Source of the DNA: CAKVLS01 sp045534265
GTDB taxonomy: Bacteria > Bacillota > Clostridia > Christensenellales > UBA1242
Length of the DNA: 64,000 nucleotides
Reading direction: 5' to 3'
NCBI GenBank assembly: GCA_045534265.1
Contig: JAZSJH010000002.1
Span: 1 to 64,000, forward strand
The position numbers and the translations under genes are program-made. The notes beneath the pieces were generated by a model. That model worked only from the letters and a program-made list of their open reading frames with translations. It made no database searches and was not told the origin of the DNA. This document shows, piece after piece, positions 33,162 through 41,199 of this stretch; within the stretch, counting starts at the first letter, position 1; each line of letters starts with the position of its first letter.

Positions 33162-35312
33162 CTACATAGAAACCCTATCTTTGATTTCGGCAAGTTTGCC
33201 GTCATTCATAAAGCTTCTGCCTTTTACTTTTGAATAACCAAGGTATCCACAAACTCTGTTTACCTCTGTTATGTTTTCGCTACCGCATTTTGGACACTTT
33301 GTCATATCTAGTTGTTCGTATCCGCAATCTTCGCAATAGCATTTGTCCATATTAACGCCTTGGTAGAAGCCCATAGCCATACCTCTACGGATAACAGCTT
33401 TCAACGCTTCAACGTTGTAGTCAATAGGATATTTTGTATATGTGATTTTTCCACCATTTGATAGTTCCCAGAATCTCTTTTCTGCATCTTGTTTTTGGAT
33501 AGCAGTGATTTTTTCGCCTACGTGGCAGTGGAAACTATTTGTGAAATAATCTTTATCAGAAACGCCTTCGATAATGCCATATACCGCTCTAAATTGTTTT
33601 ACTTGTAGTGGTATCAAGCTTTCGCCTGGTGTTCCGTAGATAGCATAAAGAATTTTGTCTTCTTCTTTGATTTTGTTTACATATTCGTTAAGATATCTCA
33701 TTACTTCTAGTGCAAATTCACCATCTTCAACGATTGATTTTCCGTTATAAAGCTTTTGTACTTCGTTAAGGGCTGTATAGCCAAAGCTAAATGTTACATA
33801 ATCAAGTAGTGGAGCAATAGAATCGTTAGCTTTTAGCTTGCCTTTGTAAAGTCCACCTTCCATAAACGCAAGTGGGCTCTTTGATGCTTTTAGTTTACCT
33901 AGGAAGTCTTTAGTTCTTTTGTGAAGATGTCTAATCATCTCTAGGTATTCGTGGTAAACTTCAAAGAAATCTCTTCCTTCAGTTTTTGCTTTCATAAATA
34001 TCATAGGAAGGTTAAGAGTTATAGCGCCACCATTAAATCTTCCTACAAATACTGGTTTGTCATCATCACCACATTTCTTTTGTCCACCTTTTTCCCAGTA
34101 TGGAGAAAGGAATGCTCTACAGCCCATAGGAGAGATAACCCTACCATATGTTTTGTACATATCAGCGATATAGCCTTCGCCGCTAAGTGATAGATAGTCT
34201 GGGTATTGTGCGTGTCTAGAGCACTCAACAGCTGCATCAAATAGGTCTTCCAACTCTTTTCCTTTGCCGTGAACATTTTCGTCATAAAGGAAAATAAGTT
34301 TTGGGAATAATACAGCTTTCTTAAATCCAGGAGCGCCTTGACCGCCAGCTCTTACTTTTAGCATAGCTTTTGTTGCCATCTTTTCAAAATCGCTACCACC
34401 TAGACCAAATGTAAATGCAACAAATGGATAGTCTCCACGAGATGAACCAACAGTGTTTAGTTTGTATTCTAGAGCTTGGAAACCTTGCTCAAAATCTCTT
34501 TTTACTTTGTTGTATGCGTATTCTTTAGTTTTTTCTTCTAGTTCTTTCTTTGATAGAGTAGTTCCAAAATCAGCAACTATTTTAGAATATTCATCACAAT
34601 ATTTTTTGTAGCTCTTTTCTGCGTATTTGTTCAAAGTCTTGTCGATTTCTGGTAGAGTAAATCCGCCATATTGTTGGCTTGCTGCCGCCATAATAACGTC
34701 ACCAATTACGTTAAAGCAAATAGCAAGAGTAGTTGGCTCTGTATATTTGATATTACCAAGCTCAAAACCACCATCAAGAACAGTAGCTAGGTCAAACAAA
34801 CAGCAGTTGTAAGTATCAAGTCTTGCACTTCTGTCGTGGATATAAATATATCCTTCTTTCATAGCTTGTCTTTCTTCTGGCATCAAGAAGAACTTTTTGT
34901 AAAATTCACCATTAAGTTCGTTCCAGCCAAGGCATCTTTTTGTAGATACAAGTGTGCTGTCGGTGTTTGCGTTGCTTCTGTCACCTATAAAGTCAATGCT
35001 TTGTACCTTTTGATATACGTTATCTAGCATTTTTACAAAGTCTTGACGATAGTTACGATAGTCTTTGTAAGACTTTGCAACTCTATCATCAACGCTTTCC
35101 AAAGCTTTTTCTACAATGTTGTGCATTGTAGGAATAGGTATTTCTTTAATTCCTAGTTTTTTTACTTCGGTATTAACAAAATCTCTAATCTTATCAAGTT
35201 CTGCGTCATTAAATGTAATTAATGCTCTTGATGCGCTCTTTGAAATCGCTGCGATAACCTTTTCTACATTATAGTCTTCGCGTGTTCCGTCTTTTTTGAT
35301 TACTTTTATCAT
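33162..35312 (-). CDS. nrdD: Anaerobic (class III) ribonucleoside-triphosphate reductase
   Basis: NrdD reduces ribonucleoside triphosphates to deoxy forms under anoxia using a glycyl radical. An N-terminal ATP-cone (about 1-90, starting IKVIKKDGTREDYNVEKV) gives allosteric control. The catalytic barrel follows. Four zinc-binding Cys (CEDC and CPKC) lie near the end, then the glycyl radical segment VCGYLGYSK. The ATG at 35312 is chosen because GGAGG lies upstream; the longer in-frame start lies in the leader. Length (716) is normal. Candidate NrdR boxes lie in the leader and promoter. No aerobic class I genes are seen here. Confidence 0.97.
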   Translation of the reverse strand: MIKVIKKDGTREDYNVEKVIAAISKSASRALITFNDAELDKIRDFVNTEVKKLGIKEIPIPTMHNIVEKALESVDDRVAKSYKDYRNYRQDFVKMLDNVYQKVQSIDFIGDRSNANTDSTLVSTKRCLGWNELNGEFYKKFFLMPEERQAMKEGYIYIHDRSARLDTYNCCLFDLATVLDGGFELGNIKYTEPTTLAICFNVIGDVIMAAASQQYGGFTLPEIDKTLNKYAEKSYKKYCDEYSKIVADFGTTLSKKELEEKTKEYAYNKVKRDFEQGFQALEYKLNTVGSSRGDYPFVAFTFGLGGSDFEKMATKAMLKVRAGGQGAPGFKKAVLFPKLIFLYDENVHGKGKELEDLFDAAVECSRHAQYPDYLSLSGEGYIADMYKTYGRVISPMGCRAFLSPYWEKGGQKKCGDDDKPVFVGRFNGGAITLNLPMIFMKAKTEGRDFFEVYHEYLEMIRHLHKRTKDFLGKLKASKSPLAFMEGGLYKGKLKANDSIAPLLDYVTFSFGYTALNEVQKLYNGKSIVEDGEFALEVMRYLNEYVNKIKEEDKILYAIYGTPGESLIPLQVKQFRAVYGIIEGVSDKDYFTNSFHCHVGEKITAIQKQDAEKRFWELSNGGKITYTKYPIDYNVEALKAVIRRGMAMGFYQGVNMDKCYCEDCGYEQLDMTKCPKCGSENITEVNRVCGYLGYSKVKGRSFMNDGKLAEIKDRVSM

Positions 35313-35333
35313 AGTTTCCTCCATTAGCCTTAT

Positions 35334-35378
35334 ACACAATATATAGTGGTATGTTTTTTGCTACAAATACTATATGTT
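35334..35378 (-). promoter_or_regulatory. Candidate pair of NrdR boxes upstream of nrdD
   Basis: ACACAATATATAGTGG (35334-35349) is very close to the known NrdR box (ACACwATATATwGTGT). ACAAATACTATATGTT (35363-35378) is a weaker second copy, 29 bases away centre to centre, near the usual three helical turns. They lie just downstream of the -10, so binding should block transcription when dATP/ATP is high. Confidence 0.65.
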
Positions 35379-35381
35379 CTA

Positions 35382-35410
35382 TTTATAACACAAGGCAATA
35401 ATATAGGCAA
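35382..35410 (-). promoter_or_regulatory. nrdDG promoter
   Basis: On the minus strand TTGCCT (35405-35410), 17 bases and TATAAA (35382-35387) with a TGT extension. Confidence 0.6.
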
Positions 35411-35528
35411 TATAAAAATTAAAAATCTTTTTTGAAAAATCTTATGAAAAACACTTGCTTTTTTTTTACTAGCATAAAGGGGGTCAAAAACACTCAAAAA
35501 AGGGGTGTTTTTAATCAAAAATAACAAT

Positions 35529-35537
35529 TGTGGATAA
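35529..35537. promoter_or_regulatory. Consensus DnaA box
   Basis: TGTGGATAA is the exact complement of the DnaA box TTATCCACA. It is single, upstream of the nrdDG promoter. DnaA control of nucleotide reductase genes is known in E. coli; here it is only suggested by position. Around it, 35486-35512 holds an AAAACAC/GTGTTTT hairpin, and the rest of 35411-35640 is AT-rich. Confidence 0.45.
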
Positions 35538-35644
35538 CTTTTTTGGTAAAAAATATTTTGAAAATTATTTTTTTTGGTCCCGATATTGTTATAAAAACAT
35601 AACACATCAGGCTTTTTTAGAGATTTTTGAAGGGTGAATTTATG

Positions 35645-35714
35645 TCACAATATACTGTGACGGGACTATATTTTGTGGTTGTAGGTTGTTTTTTTTACAA
35701 CACAATATGTAGGG
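35645..35714. promoter_or_regulatory. Additional NrdR-like palindromes
   Basis: TCACAATATACTGTGA (35645-35660), CTATATTTTGTGG (35666-35678) and ACACAATATGTAGGGG (35699-35714) resemble the box in front of nrdD. They lie between nrdD and the divergent lipoprotein gene. They may be a second regulator array or chance in AT-rich DNA. Confidence 0.4.
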
Positions 35715-35759
35715 GTAATATATTGTTTTTGAAAAATATTTTTACCCTATACATATTAG

Positions 35760-35788
35760 TTGCGTTTTTTGTTTGTGGGGGGTATACT
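35760..35788 (+). promoter_or_regulatory. Promoter of the lipoprotein gene at 35818
   Basis: TTGCGT (35760-35765), 17 bases and TATACT (35783-35788). Confidence 0.6.
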
Positions 35789-35817
35789 TTTTATATAAAT
35801 CAAAAGGAGATAAGAGT

Positions 35818-36516
35818 ATGAAAAAGAGAATTTTTAGCTTTTTGCTTATGCTTTGTTTATTTATTCCTTGCACATTTTCTTTTACAGGGTGCGACAAAGG
35901 TGCAAGTTATGTAAATCTTGATGGCAAAACAATAATTTTTGATAGGGCAGAAACTTTGGAACAAGAAGCTCAGAGCATTTATTGTCCATTTATAGATCCA
36001 GGCACAGATATTAGCTATATAGCACAATATACAAGCGAAGAGTTTGTAGAAGAGTTTTACGATCAAGGCGTTATTTCTACAATAACCCAAAACCCTAACA
36101 TTTCAACATTAGAGCAAGCAAAGTCAGCGTTTTTTGATGCATCTATAGAACTTGTAAGACCACAATTTTTGATTTATAAGTTTGCAGAAGATGGCAGTAG
36201 CGTTACAACTTATGCTTATAATGATACAAGCCTTACAACTCCGCTAAATACTTATTCTGTAAGAAAGAGCAGAACAGCAACAGGCATTATGTATGATTTT
36301 ATGGAAGAAGGAGATGGCTTGATTGTTTCAGAGCCTGGATACATAAAATGGTCTGGAGAACTTGAAGGCACTTATTTTGATGTTTCTCAGTTTACAACTA
36401 TAATGATGACTTGCAAAGCCGAAGAAAATCCATCACAAACAATAGAAAGACCACTTTCTATGGTAGAAAGAGTAGGAGCGGGCGTTCCAAAAGGCATACA
36501 TTACAAAGTTGTATAA
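35818..36516 (+). CDS. Lipoprotein, function unknown
   Basis: The 232-residue protein has a lipoprotein signal peptide with Cys25 in SFTGCDKG and a mixed alpha/beta secreted part without a recognised domain. The start at 35818 is chosen because AAAAGGAG lies upstream; the longer in-frame start at 35773 would include the -10 element. It is monocistronic, with a promoter, a terminator and a long leader region shared with the divergent nrdD side. It resembles the other small lipoproteins of this window only in its signal peptide. Confidence 0.75.
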   Translation: MKKRIFSFLLMLCLFIPCTFSFTGCDKGASYVNLDGKTIIFDRAETLEQEAQSIYCPFIDPGTDISYIAQYTSEEFVEEFYDQGVISTITQNPNISTLEQAKSAFFDASIELVRPQFLIYKFAEDGSSVTTYAYNDTSLTTPLNTYSVRKSRTATGIMYDFMEEGDGLIVSEPGYIKWSGELEGTYFDVSQFTTIMMTCKAEENPSQTIERPLSMVERVGAGVPKGIHYKVV

Positions 36517-36530
36517 TTAATACTTAGTAT

Positions 36531-36562
36531 AAAAAACCTACTAATTTTTAGTAGGTTTTTTG
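36531..36562 (+). terminator. Intrinsic terminator
   Basis: AAAAAACCTACTAA (36531-36544) pairs with TTAGTAGGTTTTTT. Confidence 0.88.
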
Positions 36563-36688
36563 TTTTGATATATAAGTTATACCCATTATTCTAAAAAGGT
36601 ATAGCAAATTGTTGATTTTTGGGGAGATTTTGAGTGAAATCTTTAGTTTTTTGTGCTAAACTATAGGTATTAAAAGGAAAAATATGAA

Positions 36689-37225
36689 ATGAAACTAATT
36701 GTAGCATCAGATATTCACGGATCACTATATTATACAAACAAACTTCTTGATAGATTTGTCGGTGAAAAAGGGGATAAGCTTATTATCTTGGGGGACTTTT
36801 ATTATCACGGACCAAGAAATCCGTTGACTGAAGATTATAATCCTGCAGATGTAGCAAAAGCACTTAATGGTTATAAACATTGTCTTATCGCAATAAAAGG
36901 CAACTGTGATGCAGATGTTGACCAAATGATTTCGGAGTTTGAGATGCAAGAAAGGGTGGACCTTGAGTATGAAGGCAAAGTTATTACACTAACTCACGGG
37001 CATAGATACAACCTTGACAATGTTCCTTACGATTGTGGTGATGTGATGTTGTATGGGCATTTTCATGTGCCTTTTATCAAAGAAGAAAATGGCGTAGTGT
37101 TTGCAAGTCCAGGCTCTGTATCGCTTCCAAAACTTAACAGCAAGCATAGTTATATGGTGATAGAAAACAGAGAAATAACAATAAAAAGTTTAGATGGCGA
37201 AATTTTGCAAAAAATGTCATTTTAA
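36689..37225 (+). CDS. yfcE: YfcE-type metallophosphodiesterase
   Basis: This small cytosolic calcineurin-like phosphodiesterase (178 residues) has all metal-binding motifs: SDIHGS (first Asp and His), GDFYYHG, GNCDAD, THGHRY and GHFHVP. The length and the GNCD motif match the YfcE/MJ0936 group, which hydrolyses phosphodiesters in vitro; the natural substrate is not known. The ATG at 36689 follows AAGGAAAAA; another ATG five bases upstream is out of frame and closes at once. It is monocistronic. Confidence 0.88.
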   Translation: MKLIVASDIHGSLYYTNKLLDRFVGEKGDKLIILGDFYYHGPRNPLTEDYNPADVAKALNGYKHCLIAIKGNCDADVDQMISEFEMQERVDLEYEGKVITLTHGHRYNLDNVPYDCGDVMLYGHFHVPFIKEENGVVFASPGSVSLPKLNSKHSYMVIENREITIKSLDGEILQKMSF

Positions 37226-37226
37226 T

Positions 37227-37256
37227 TGCAAGTTTACTATTGACATAAAACTTGCA
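37227..37256. promoter_or_regulatory. Inverted repeat around the -35 of the ABC exporter promoter
   Basis: TGCAAGTTT (37227-37235) and AAACTTGCA (37248-37256) are perfect complements with a 12-base spacer that contains the TTGACA -35. This is a likely repressor operator; no regulator gene lies next to it. Confidence 0.5.
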
Positions 37257-37268
37257 TTGTAATAAGAT
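37240..37268 (+). promoter_or_regulatory. Promoter of the ABC exporter gene
   Basis: TTGACA (37240-37245), 17 bases and TAAGAT (37263-37268). Confidence 0.65.
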
Positions 37269-37310
37269 TAGTATACTAAAATTATAAATATATATAATAG
37301 GGATAAAATT

Positions 37311-39194
37311 ATGGGAAAGAAAACACAAGAAATTGTAGTTAAAGAAAAAACTACAAAGAAAAAAACAAAAGTAAAAGTTGAAGCCCCAAAAACAGAAACA
37401 CCTATCATAACAGACAAAAAAGCTAAAAAACCTGTAAACAAACTAAAAGGTTATAAAGGGCTAAAGAAACTTGTTCCTTTTTACCGCAAGTATTTAGGGC
37501 TATTTATAGCGACCATTTTGTCACTTGTTATCAGTGGTGTAGTTGGACTTTTTGGGCCTATCTTTAGTGCACAAGCTTTGGCTAATCTTTCAGAGCTAAA
37601 CTACGACAGCGCTTTAACATTTGCTCTTTTATTTGTTGGAATAAGAGTTGTGGTAGAAATATTCAACCACATACACGGTGTATGTTATGTTAAGATGGAC
37701 AGTAAGGTTGTGTTTGATATAAAACAAGCATTGATTCGTAGCATTACATCTGTAACAATGACCAAAAGCGACCAAACAAACAGCGGTGTTTATATCGAAA
37801 GAATGAACGAAGACGCTGGCAAATGCTCAGACGTTCTTATGGATATAATGAGTGTAATTTTGGATGTTATTTCAAACTTTGCATTCCTTATCTATATCGC
37901 ATTTCTAAATATTTGGTTCTTTATTGCGCTTGTTGTGTATGTACTAGTTCTTTGGGCTTTTGATAGCAAAAAAGAAAGAATGTGGTTTTTACAAAGAAAG
38001 AAGTTTAGAGAAAAAAGAGAAATTGCAACAGGTTCATACAACGAACAAGTTCGTGGACTTAGAGATGTTAAGAGCCTTAACATAAGAAACAACACAATCA
38101 AAGACTCTGGCGAAAAGTTTGAACACGCACTTGATATCCACAGACTATCAAGATTTACAAGACGTAAATGGGTGCTTATTCGTAACATAGTTGGGGCTTT
38201 CTTTGAAGTAGGTTTCTTTGTTATGGGTATATTGTTTATTAAGTTTGGATATATCTCACTTGCGGGATTTTTGGTAATCTATATGTACCATGGCAACGTA
38301 AAAGGTCTTACAAATTACTTTGCTATGATTAAACAATACTCAATCGAAGGTGAACTTGCCGCTCAAAGAGTATTTGAAATTATGGATGATTTCCCTAAAG
38401 AAAAATTTGGCGACAAAACAATCGAAAAAGTAGAAGGCAAAATTGAATTCAAAGACGTTACTTTTGGTTATGTCGAAGGCGAAAATGTCCTAGAAAAACT
38501 TAACCTTACTTTTGAGCCTAACAAAACAACAGCAGTCGTAGGAAAGAGTGGTAGCGGTAAGAGTACAATACTTGCACTTTTGAATAAGCTATATGATATA
38601 AAAGATGGTCAACTTCTTATAGATGGATATGACATTAATGAACTTTCAGAAGATGCGATAAGAGATAATATCGGTATCGTAACTCAAGCGCCATATATTT
38701 TTAACCGAACTATTAGAGAAAACTTGTTGTTTATAAACCCAAATGCTACTGAAGAGCAAATGATATCTGCCCTTAAAAGAGCTCAAATCTACAACTTTAT
38801 CAAAAAACTTGATAAAGGTCTTGATAGCTTGGTTGGTGAAAACGGCGTTATGCTATCTGGTGGACAAAAGCAAAGAATCGCTATTGCAAGAATACTACTT
38901 AAAAACAGTAAAATCATTGTCTTTGACGAAGCAACATCAGCCTTAGATAACGAAAGCCAAGGACTTATCGTTAAAGCAATCGATAGCCTTAAAAAAGACC
39001 ACACAATTATTATAGTAGCTCACAGATTGTCAACTATTGTTGGCGCAGATAATATAGTAGTTCTAGAAAGTGGAAAAATTCTTGACCAAGGTACACACAA
39101 TCAACTATTTAGAAGATGCAAAATGTATAAAGAACTATACAAGAGCGAAGAAACAAGACAAGAGCTTGAAAATATGCTTAGCGAAAACCAATAA
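37311..39194 (+). CDS. ABC exporter, fused membrane and ATPase domains
   Basis: This half-transporter works as a homo- or heterodimer. A basic N-terminal segment of about 45 residues (KEKTTKKKTKVKVEAPK) is unusual for the family. Six membrane helices cover about residues 55-340. The ATPase domain shows Walker A VGKSGSGKST, Q loop TQAPY, signature LSGGQKQR, Walker B IIVFDEATSALD and the His of VAHRLST. The substrate is unknown; multidrug, peptide or lipid are all possible. GGG precedes the ATG. It is monocistronic, so if it pairs with another half, that gene is elsewhere. Confidence 0.93.
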   Translation: MGKKTQEIVVKEKTTKKKTKVKVEAPKTETPIITDKKAKKPVNKLKGYKGLKKLVPFYRKYLGLFIATILSLVISGVVGLFGPIFSAQALANLSELNYDSALTFALLFVGIRVVVEIFNHIHGVCYVKMDSKVVFDIKQALIRSITSVTMTKSDQTNSGVYIERMNEDAGKCSDVLMDIMSVILDVISNFAFLIYIAFLNIWFFIALVVYVLVLWAFDSKKERMWFLQRKKFREKREIATGSYNEQVRGLRDVKSLNIRNNTIKDSGEKFEHALDIHRLSRFTRRKWVLIRNIVGAFFEVGFFVMGILFIKFGYISLAGFLVIYMYHGNVKGLTNYFAMIKQYSIEGELAAQRVFEIMDDFPKEKFGDKTIEKVEGKIEFKDVTFGYVEGENVLEKLNLTFEPNKTTAVVGKSGSGKSTILALLNKLYDIKDGQLLIDGYDINELSEDAIRDNIGIVTQAPYIFNRTIRENLLFINPNATEEQMISALKRAQIYNFIKKLDKGLDSLVGENGVMLSGGQKQRIAIARILLKNSKIIVFDEATSALDNESQGLIVKAIDSLKKDHTIIIVAHRLSTIVGADNIVVLESGKILDQGTHNQLFRRCKMYKELYKSEETRQELENMLSENQ

Positions 39195-39201
39195 TAAAAA
39201 G

Positions 39202-39236
39202 AAAAAAAGACTTGATAATATTCAAGTCTTTTTTTG
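39202..39236. terminator. Bidirectional terminator
   Basis: AAAGACTTGA pairs with TCAAGTCTTT with A and T runs on both sides. It serves the ABC exporter and the convergent GNAT gene. Confidence 0.85.
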
Positions 39237-39280
39237 TGTCTTTGATTAAGACATATAAACAAAGCCTTTCAAAAAAAGTA

Positions 39281-39739
39281 TTATATCTTTTTACGAAGGA
39301 TTGTTTTGATAGGGGTATAGCCTAGTTTTTTGTAGCATCTTTCGGCAGGGGTGTTTGCGTTTATATATGTTATTTCAATATGGGCGGTAGAGTAGTTTTT
39401 CTTTGCCCAGTTTTCTACTGCGTTAATTAGCGCAGAACCTATACCATTTGAGCGGCTATCTTCTTTGATAAAAAGCCCGTCTATTTCAATAATATTGTCT
39501 AAAAAAGAAGTCCCTTTTTCTATTTTTCTATAAGCATAAATAAAGCCAAGTGGTTGATTGTTTTCAAAAGCCAAAGCAAGATATTTGTTTTCATTATCTA
39601 AAGCTCTGCGATAAAAATCTTGTACAAAAAATTTATCATTAATCACCTTATCAAGATTTGATTCGTACTTTATAAGTTCTGTCAAAAATCTATCACAAGT
39701 ATCAGCATCATCTATTGTTGTTACTCTTTTTATTTCCAT
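39281..39739 (-). CDS. GNAT-family N-acetyltransferase
   Basis: The 152-residue protein transfers acetyl from acetyl-CoA to an unknown amine. The core is DGLFIKEDSRSNGIGSALINAVENWA, where SRSNGIGSAL is the acetyl-CoA-binding Q/RxxGxG/A loop. The late AERCYKKLGYTPI segment is the typical motif B end. AAAGG lies before the ATG. The gene starts 11 bases after the mazG-like gene and is co-transcribed with it. The pairing is not one I recognise as functional. Confidence 0.88.
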   Translation of the reverse strand: MEIKRVTTIDDADTCDRFLTELIKYESNLDKVINDKFFVQDFYRRALDNENKYLALAFENNQPLGFIYAYRKIEKGTSFLDNIIEIDGLFIKEDSRSNGIGSALINAVENWAKKNYSTAHIEITYINANTPAERCYKKLGYTPIKTILRKKI

Positions 39740-39750
39740 AATTTTACCTT

Positions 39751-40062
39751 TTAATTTTCGCTACCCATAGAGCCTTTCTTTTCTATGCGGGCTTTGTATT
39801 TTGCTAATATTTTATCAAGGGCTTTTTCGCTATCAACACCGGTTTCATTTGCTAAAGATAGCAAAGAGTACAAAACATCTCCAAGTTCCATTTCAAAATC
39901 TTCTGTTACAGAAAAATCAGTTGTTCCGTAGTTTGATGCTTTTAGAACTTCTTTTGCAAGTTCGCCTATTTCACTAGATATATCAAGTAGTCTTGCAGAT
40001 GCCGGCATTGGCTTTTTGTGGCAAGGCATAGAGTCGTTAAAATCTTTTACTTTTTGTTGCAT
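39751..40062 (-). CDS. MazG-like nucleotide pyrophosphohydrolase
   Basis: This 103-residue all-alpha NTP pyrophosphatase-type protein is likely to cleave non-canonical or damaged nucleotides. The first metal-binding motif is SEIGELAKEVL (ExxE), and the second is MELGDVLYSLLSLA (ExxD). The length fits single-domain MazG-like proteins. GGGGGA precedes the ATG. It is the first gene of a two-gene unit with the GNAT acetyltransferase. Confidence 0.85.
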   Translation of the reverse strand: MQQKVKDFNDSMPCHKKPMPASARLLDISSEIGELAKEVLKASNYGTTDFSVTEDFEMELGDVLYSLLSLANETGVDSEKALDKILAKYKARIEKKGSMGSEN

Positions 40063-40095
40063 ATAAAAATTCCCCCAATATCTTTATTTGTCTAT

Positions 40096-40123
40096 AATAT
40101 AGCATACTTTTGTTTATCTTCAA
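40096..40123 (-). promoter_or_regulatory. Promoter of the mazG-GNAT unit
   Basis: On the minus strand TTGAAG (40118-40123), 16 bases and TATATT (40096-40101) with a TGC extension. Confidence 0.6.
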
Positions 40124-40125
40124 AC

Positions 40126-40156
40126 AAAAAAGCCACTAATCAATTAGTGGCTTTTA
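40126..40156 (-). terminator. Terminator of the glpK-hydrolase unit
   Basis: GCCACTAAT pairs with ATTAGTGGC. On the minus strand it is followed by six T. Confidence 0.85.
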
Positions 40157-40158
40157 AT

Positions 40159-41190
40159 TTATTTTTTGGTTGTTTTTGTAGCTTTTTTTGAACTTGTTGC
40201 AGCTTGCTTTGCGTTTTTTGTTGATTTTTTTGCAATTGCTTTATTTGCCTTGGTCTTAAATTTTGGATAAAGCTTGCAATGTTCGTTATCAAGTGGTTTT
40301 TGAATAAAGTTTAGAATATCTTGATAAACCATTTCTTTGATTGGTTCGTTCAAAATTTCGTGTCTTGCGTCATCATAAAGTTTCATTGTAACATCAATGT
40401 CGTCTTCGTGATATAGCTTAAATAGTTTTATAACATCTTTGCCCATACCACCAACAGGGTCATCTTTTCCTGAGATTAGAAGTATTGGCTTATGATGGTT
40501 GATTTCTTGAAGTTTGTGCTTGTTGTAAGAGTTAAGAAGGCCAGTGAAAAAGTCATTATAAAATTTGGCAGAAAATGGGGTTCCGCAATAAGGGTCTTGT
40601 TCGTATTTTTTTACTTCGTCTTCGTCAGTATTTAGCCAAGAACCATTTTTGACAGCTTTGTTATAAGAGCCTTTCATAATGTTTTCTACCATAGTAGCAA
40701 CTTTGTCTGGACCTTTTCTGTTCATTATTCTGCTGGCGATAAATTTACCAAGTTTGATTGCAACACTGCCTTTCATACAAGCAGAGCCGCAAAGAATTGC
40801 CTTGCTGTATAGGTCGCAGTTTTGAATATAGTTTTGGGTTATAAATGAGCCGTAACTATGACCAAACATATATAGTGGCAAATCATCATATTGTTCTTTT
40901 AGCATAGCAGAGAAGAACATTTGGTCTTTCATTGTGTCATAGAACAAATTTCCGCCTTCATACTTTCCTAGATTTTCCACAGAGCCTGCTGTTTTGCCGT
41001 GGGCTCTATGGTCGTCAGCAAATACAATATATCCGTGTTTGTTTAGGAATTTTGCAAAGTCATCATATCTTGCTGCGTGTTCTTGCATTCCGTGGGCTAT
41101 TTGAACAATACCAACAGGTTTTTCTACTTTGTCCCAGATATAACAGTAAATATCTGTTTTATCAAAAGATTTTATAAACTTTCCTTTCAT
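40159..41190 (-). CDS. Alpha/beta hydrolase, monoacylglycerol lipase-like, with basic tail
   Basis: This serine hydrolase of the lysophospholipase/monoglyceride lipase type has HG in IVQIAHGMQEHAARYDDFA, the nucleophile in GHSYGS, Asp in SGKDDPVGG and His in YDDARHEIL. The last 35 residues are a Lys/Ala/Thr tail (KAIAKKSTKNAKQ, SSKKATKTTKK) that is not part of the fold. There is no signal peptide. AGGAGG overlaps the glpK stop, so the two are coupled. Release of glycerol from lipids followed by GlpK would make a coherent pathway; this is inference. Confidence 0.88.
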   Translation of the reverse strand: MKGKFIKSFDKTDIYCYIWDKVEKPVGIVQIAHGMQEHAARYDDFAKFLNKHGYIVFADDHRAHGKTAGSVENLGKYEGGNLFYDTMKDQMFFSAMLKEQYDDLPLYMFGHSYGSFITQNYIQNCDLYSKAILCGSACMKGSVAIKLGKFIASRIMNRKGPDKVATMVENIMKGSYNKAVKNGSWLNTDEDEVKKYEQDPYCGTPFSAKFYNDFFTGLLNSYNKHKLQEINHHKPILLISGKDDPVGGMGKDVIKLFKLYHEDDIDVTMKLYDDARHEILNEPIKEMVYQDILNFIQKPLDNEHCKLYPKFKTKANKAIAKKSTKNAKQAATSSKKATKTTKK

Positions 41191-41199
41191 ATTTGCCTC

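Noticed and set aside
35486..35540. Possible replication origin at the DnaA box
   Set aside because: Only one consensus DnaA box was found, with no dnaA, dnaN or box cluster nearby.
35627..35821. 64-codon hydrophobic frame between nrdD and the lipoprotein gene
   Set aside because: It spans the lipoprotein promoter and ribosome binding site and several regulator-like palindromes. The product is just a hydrophobic AT-rich translation.
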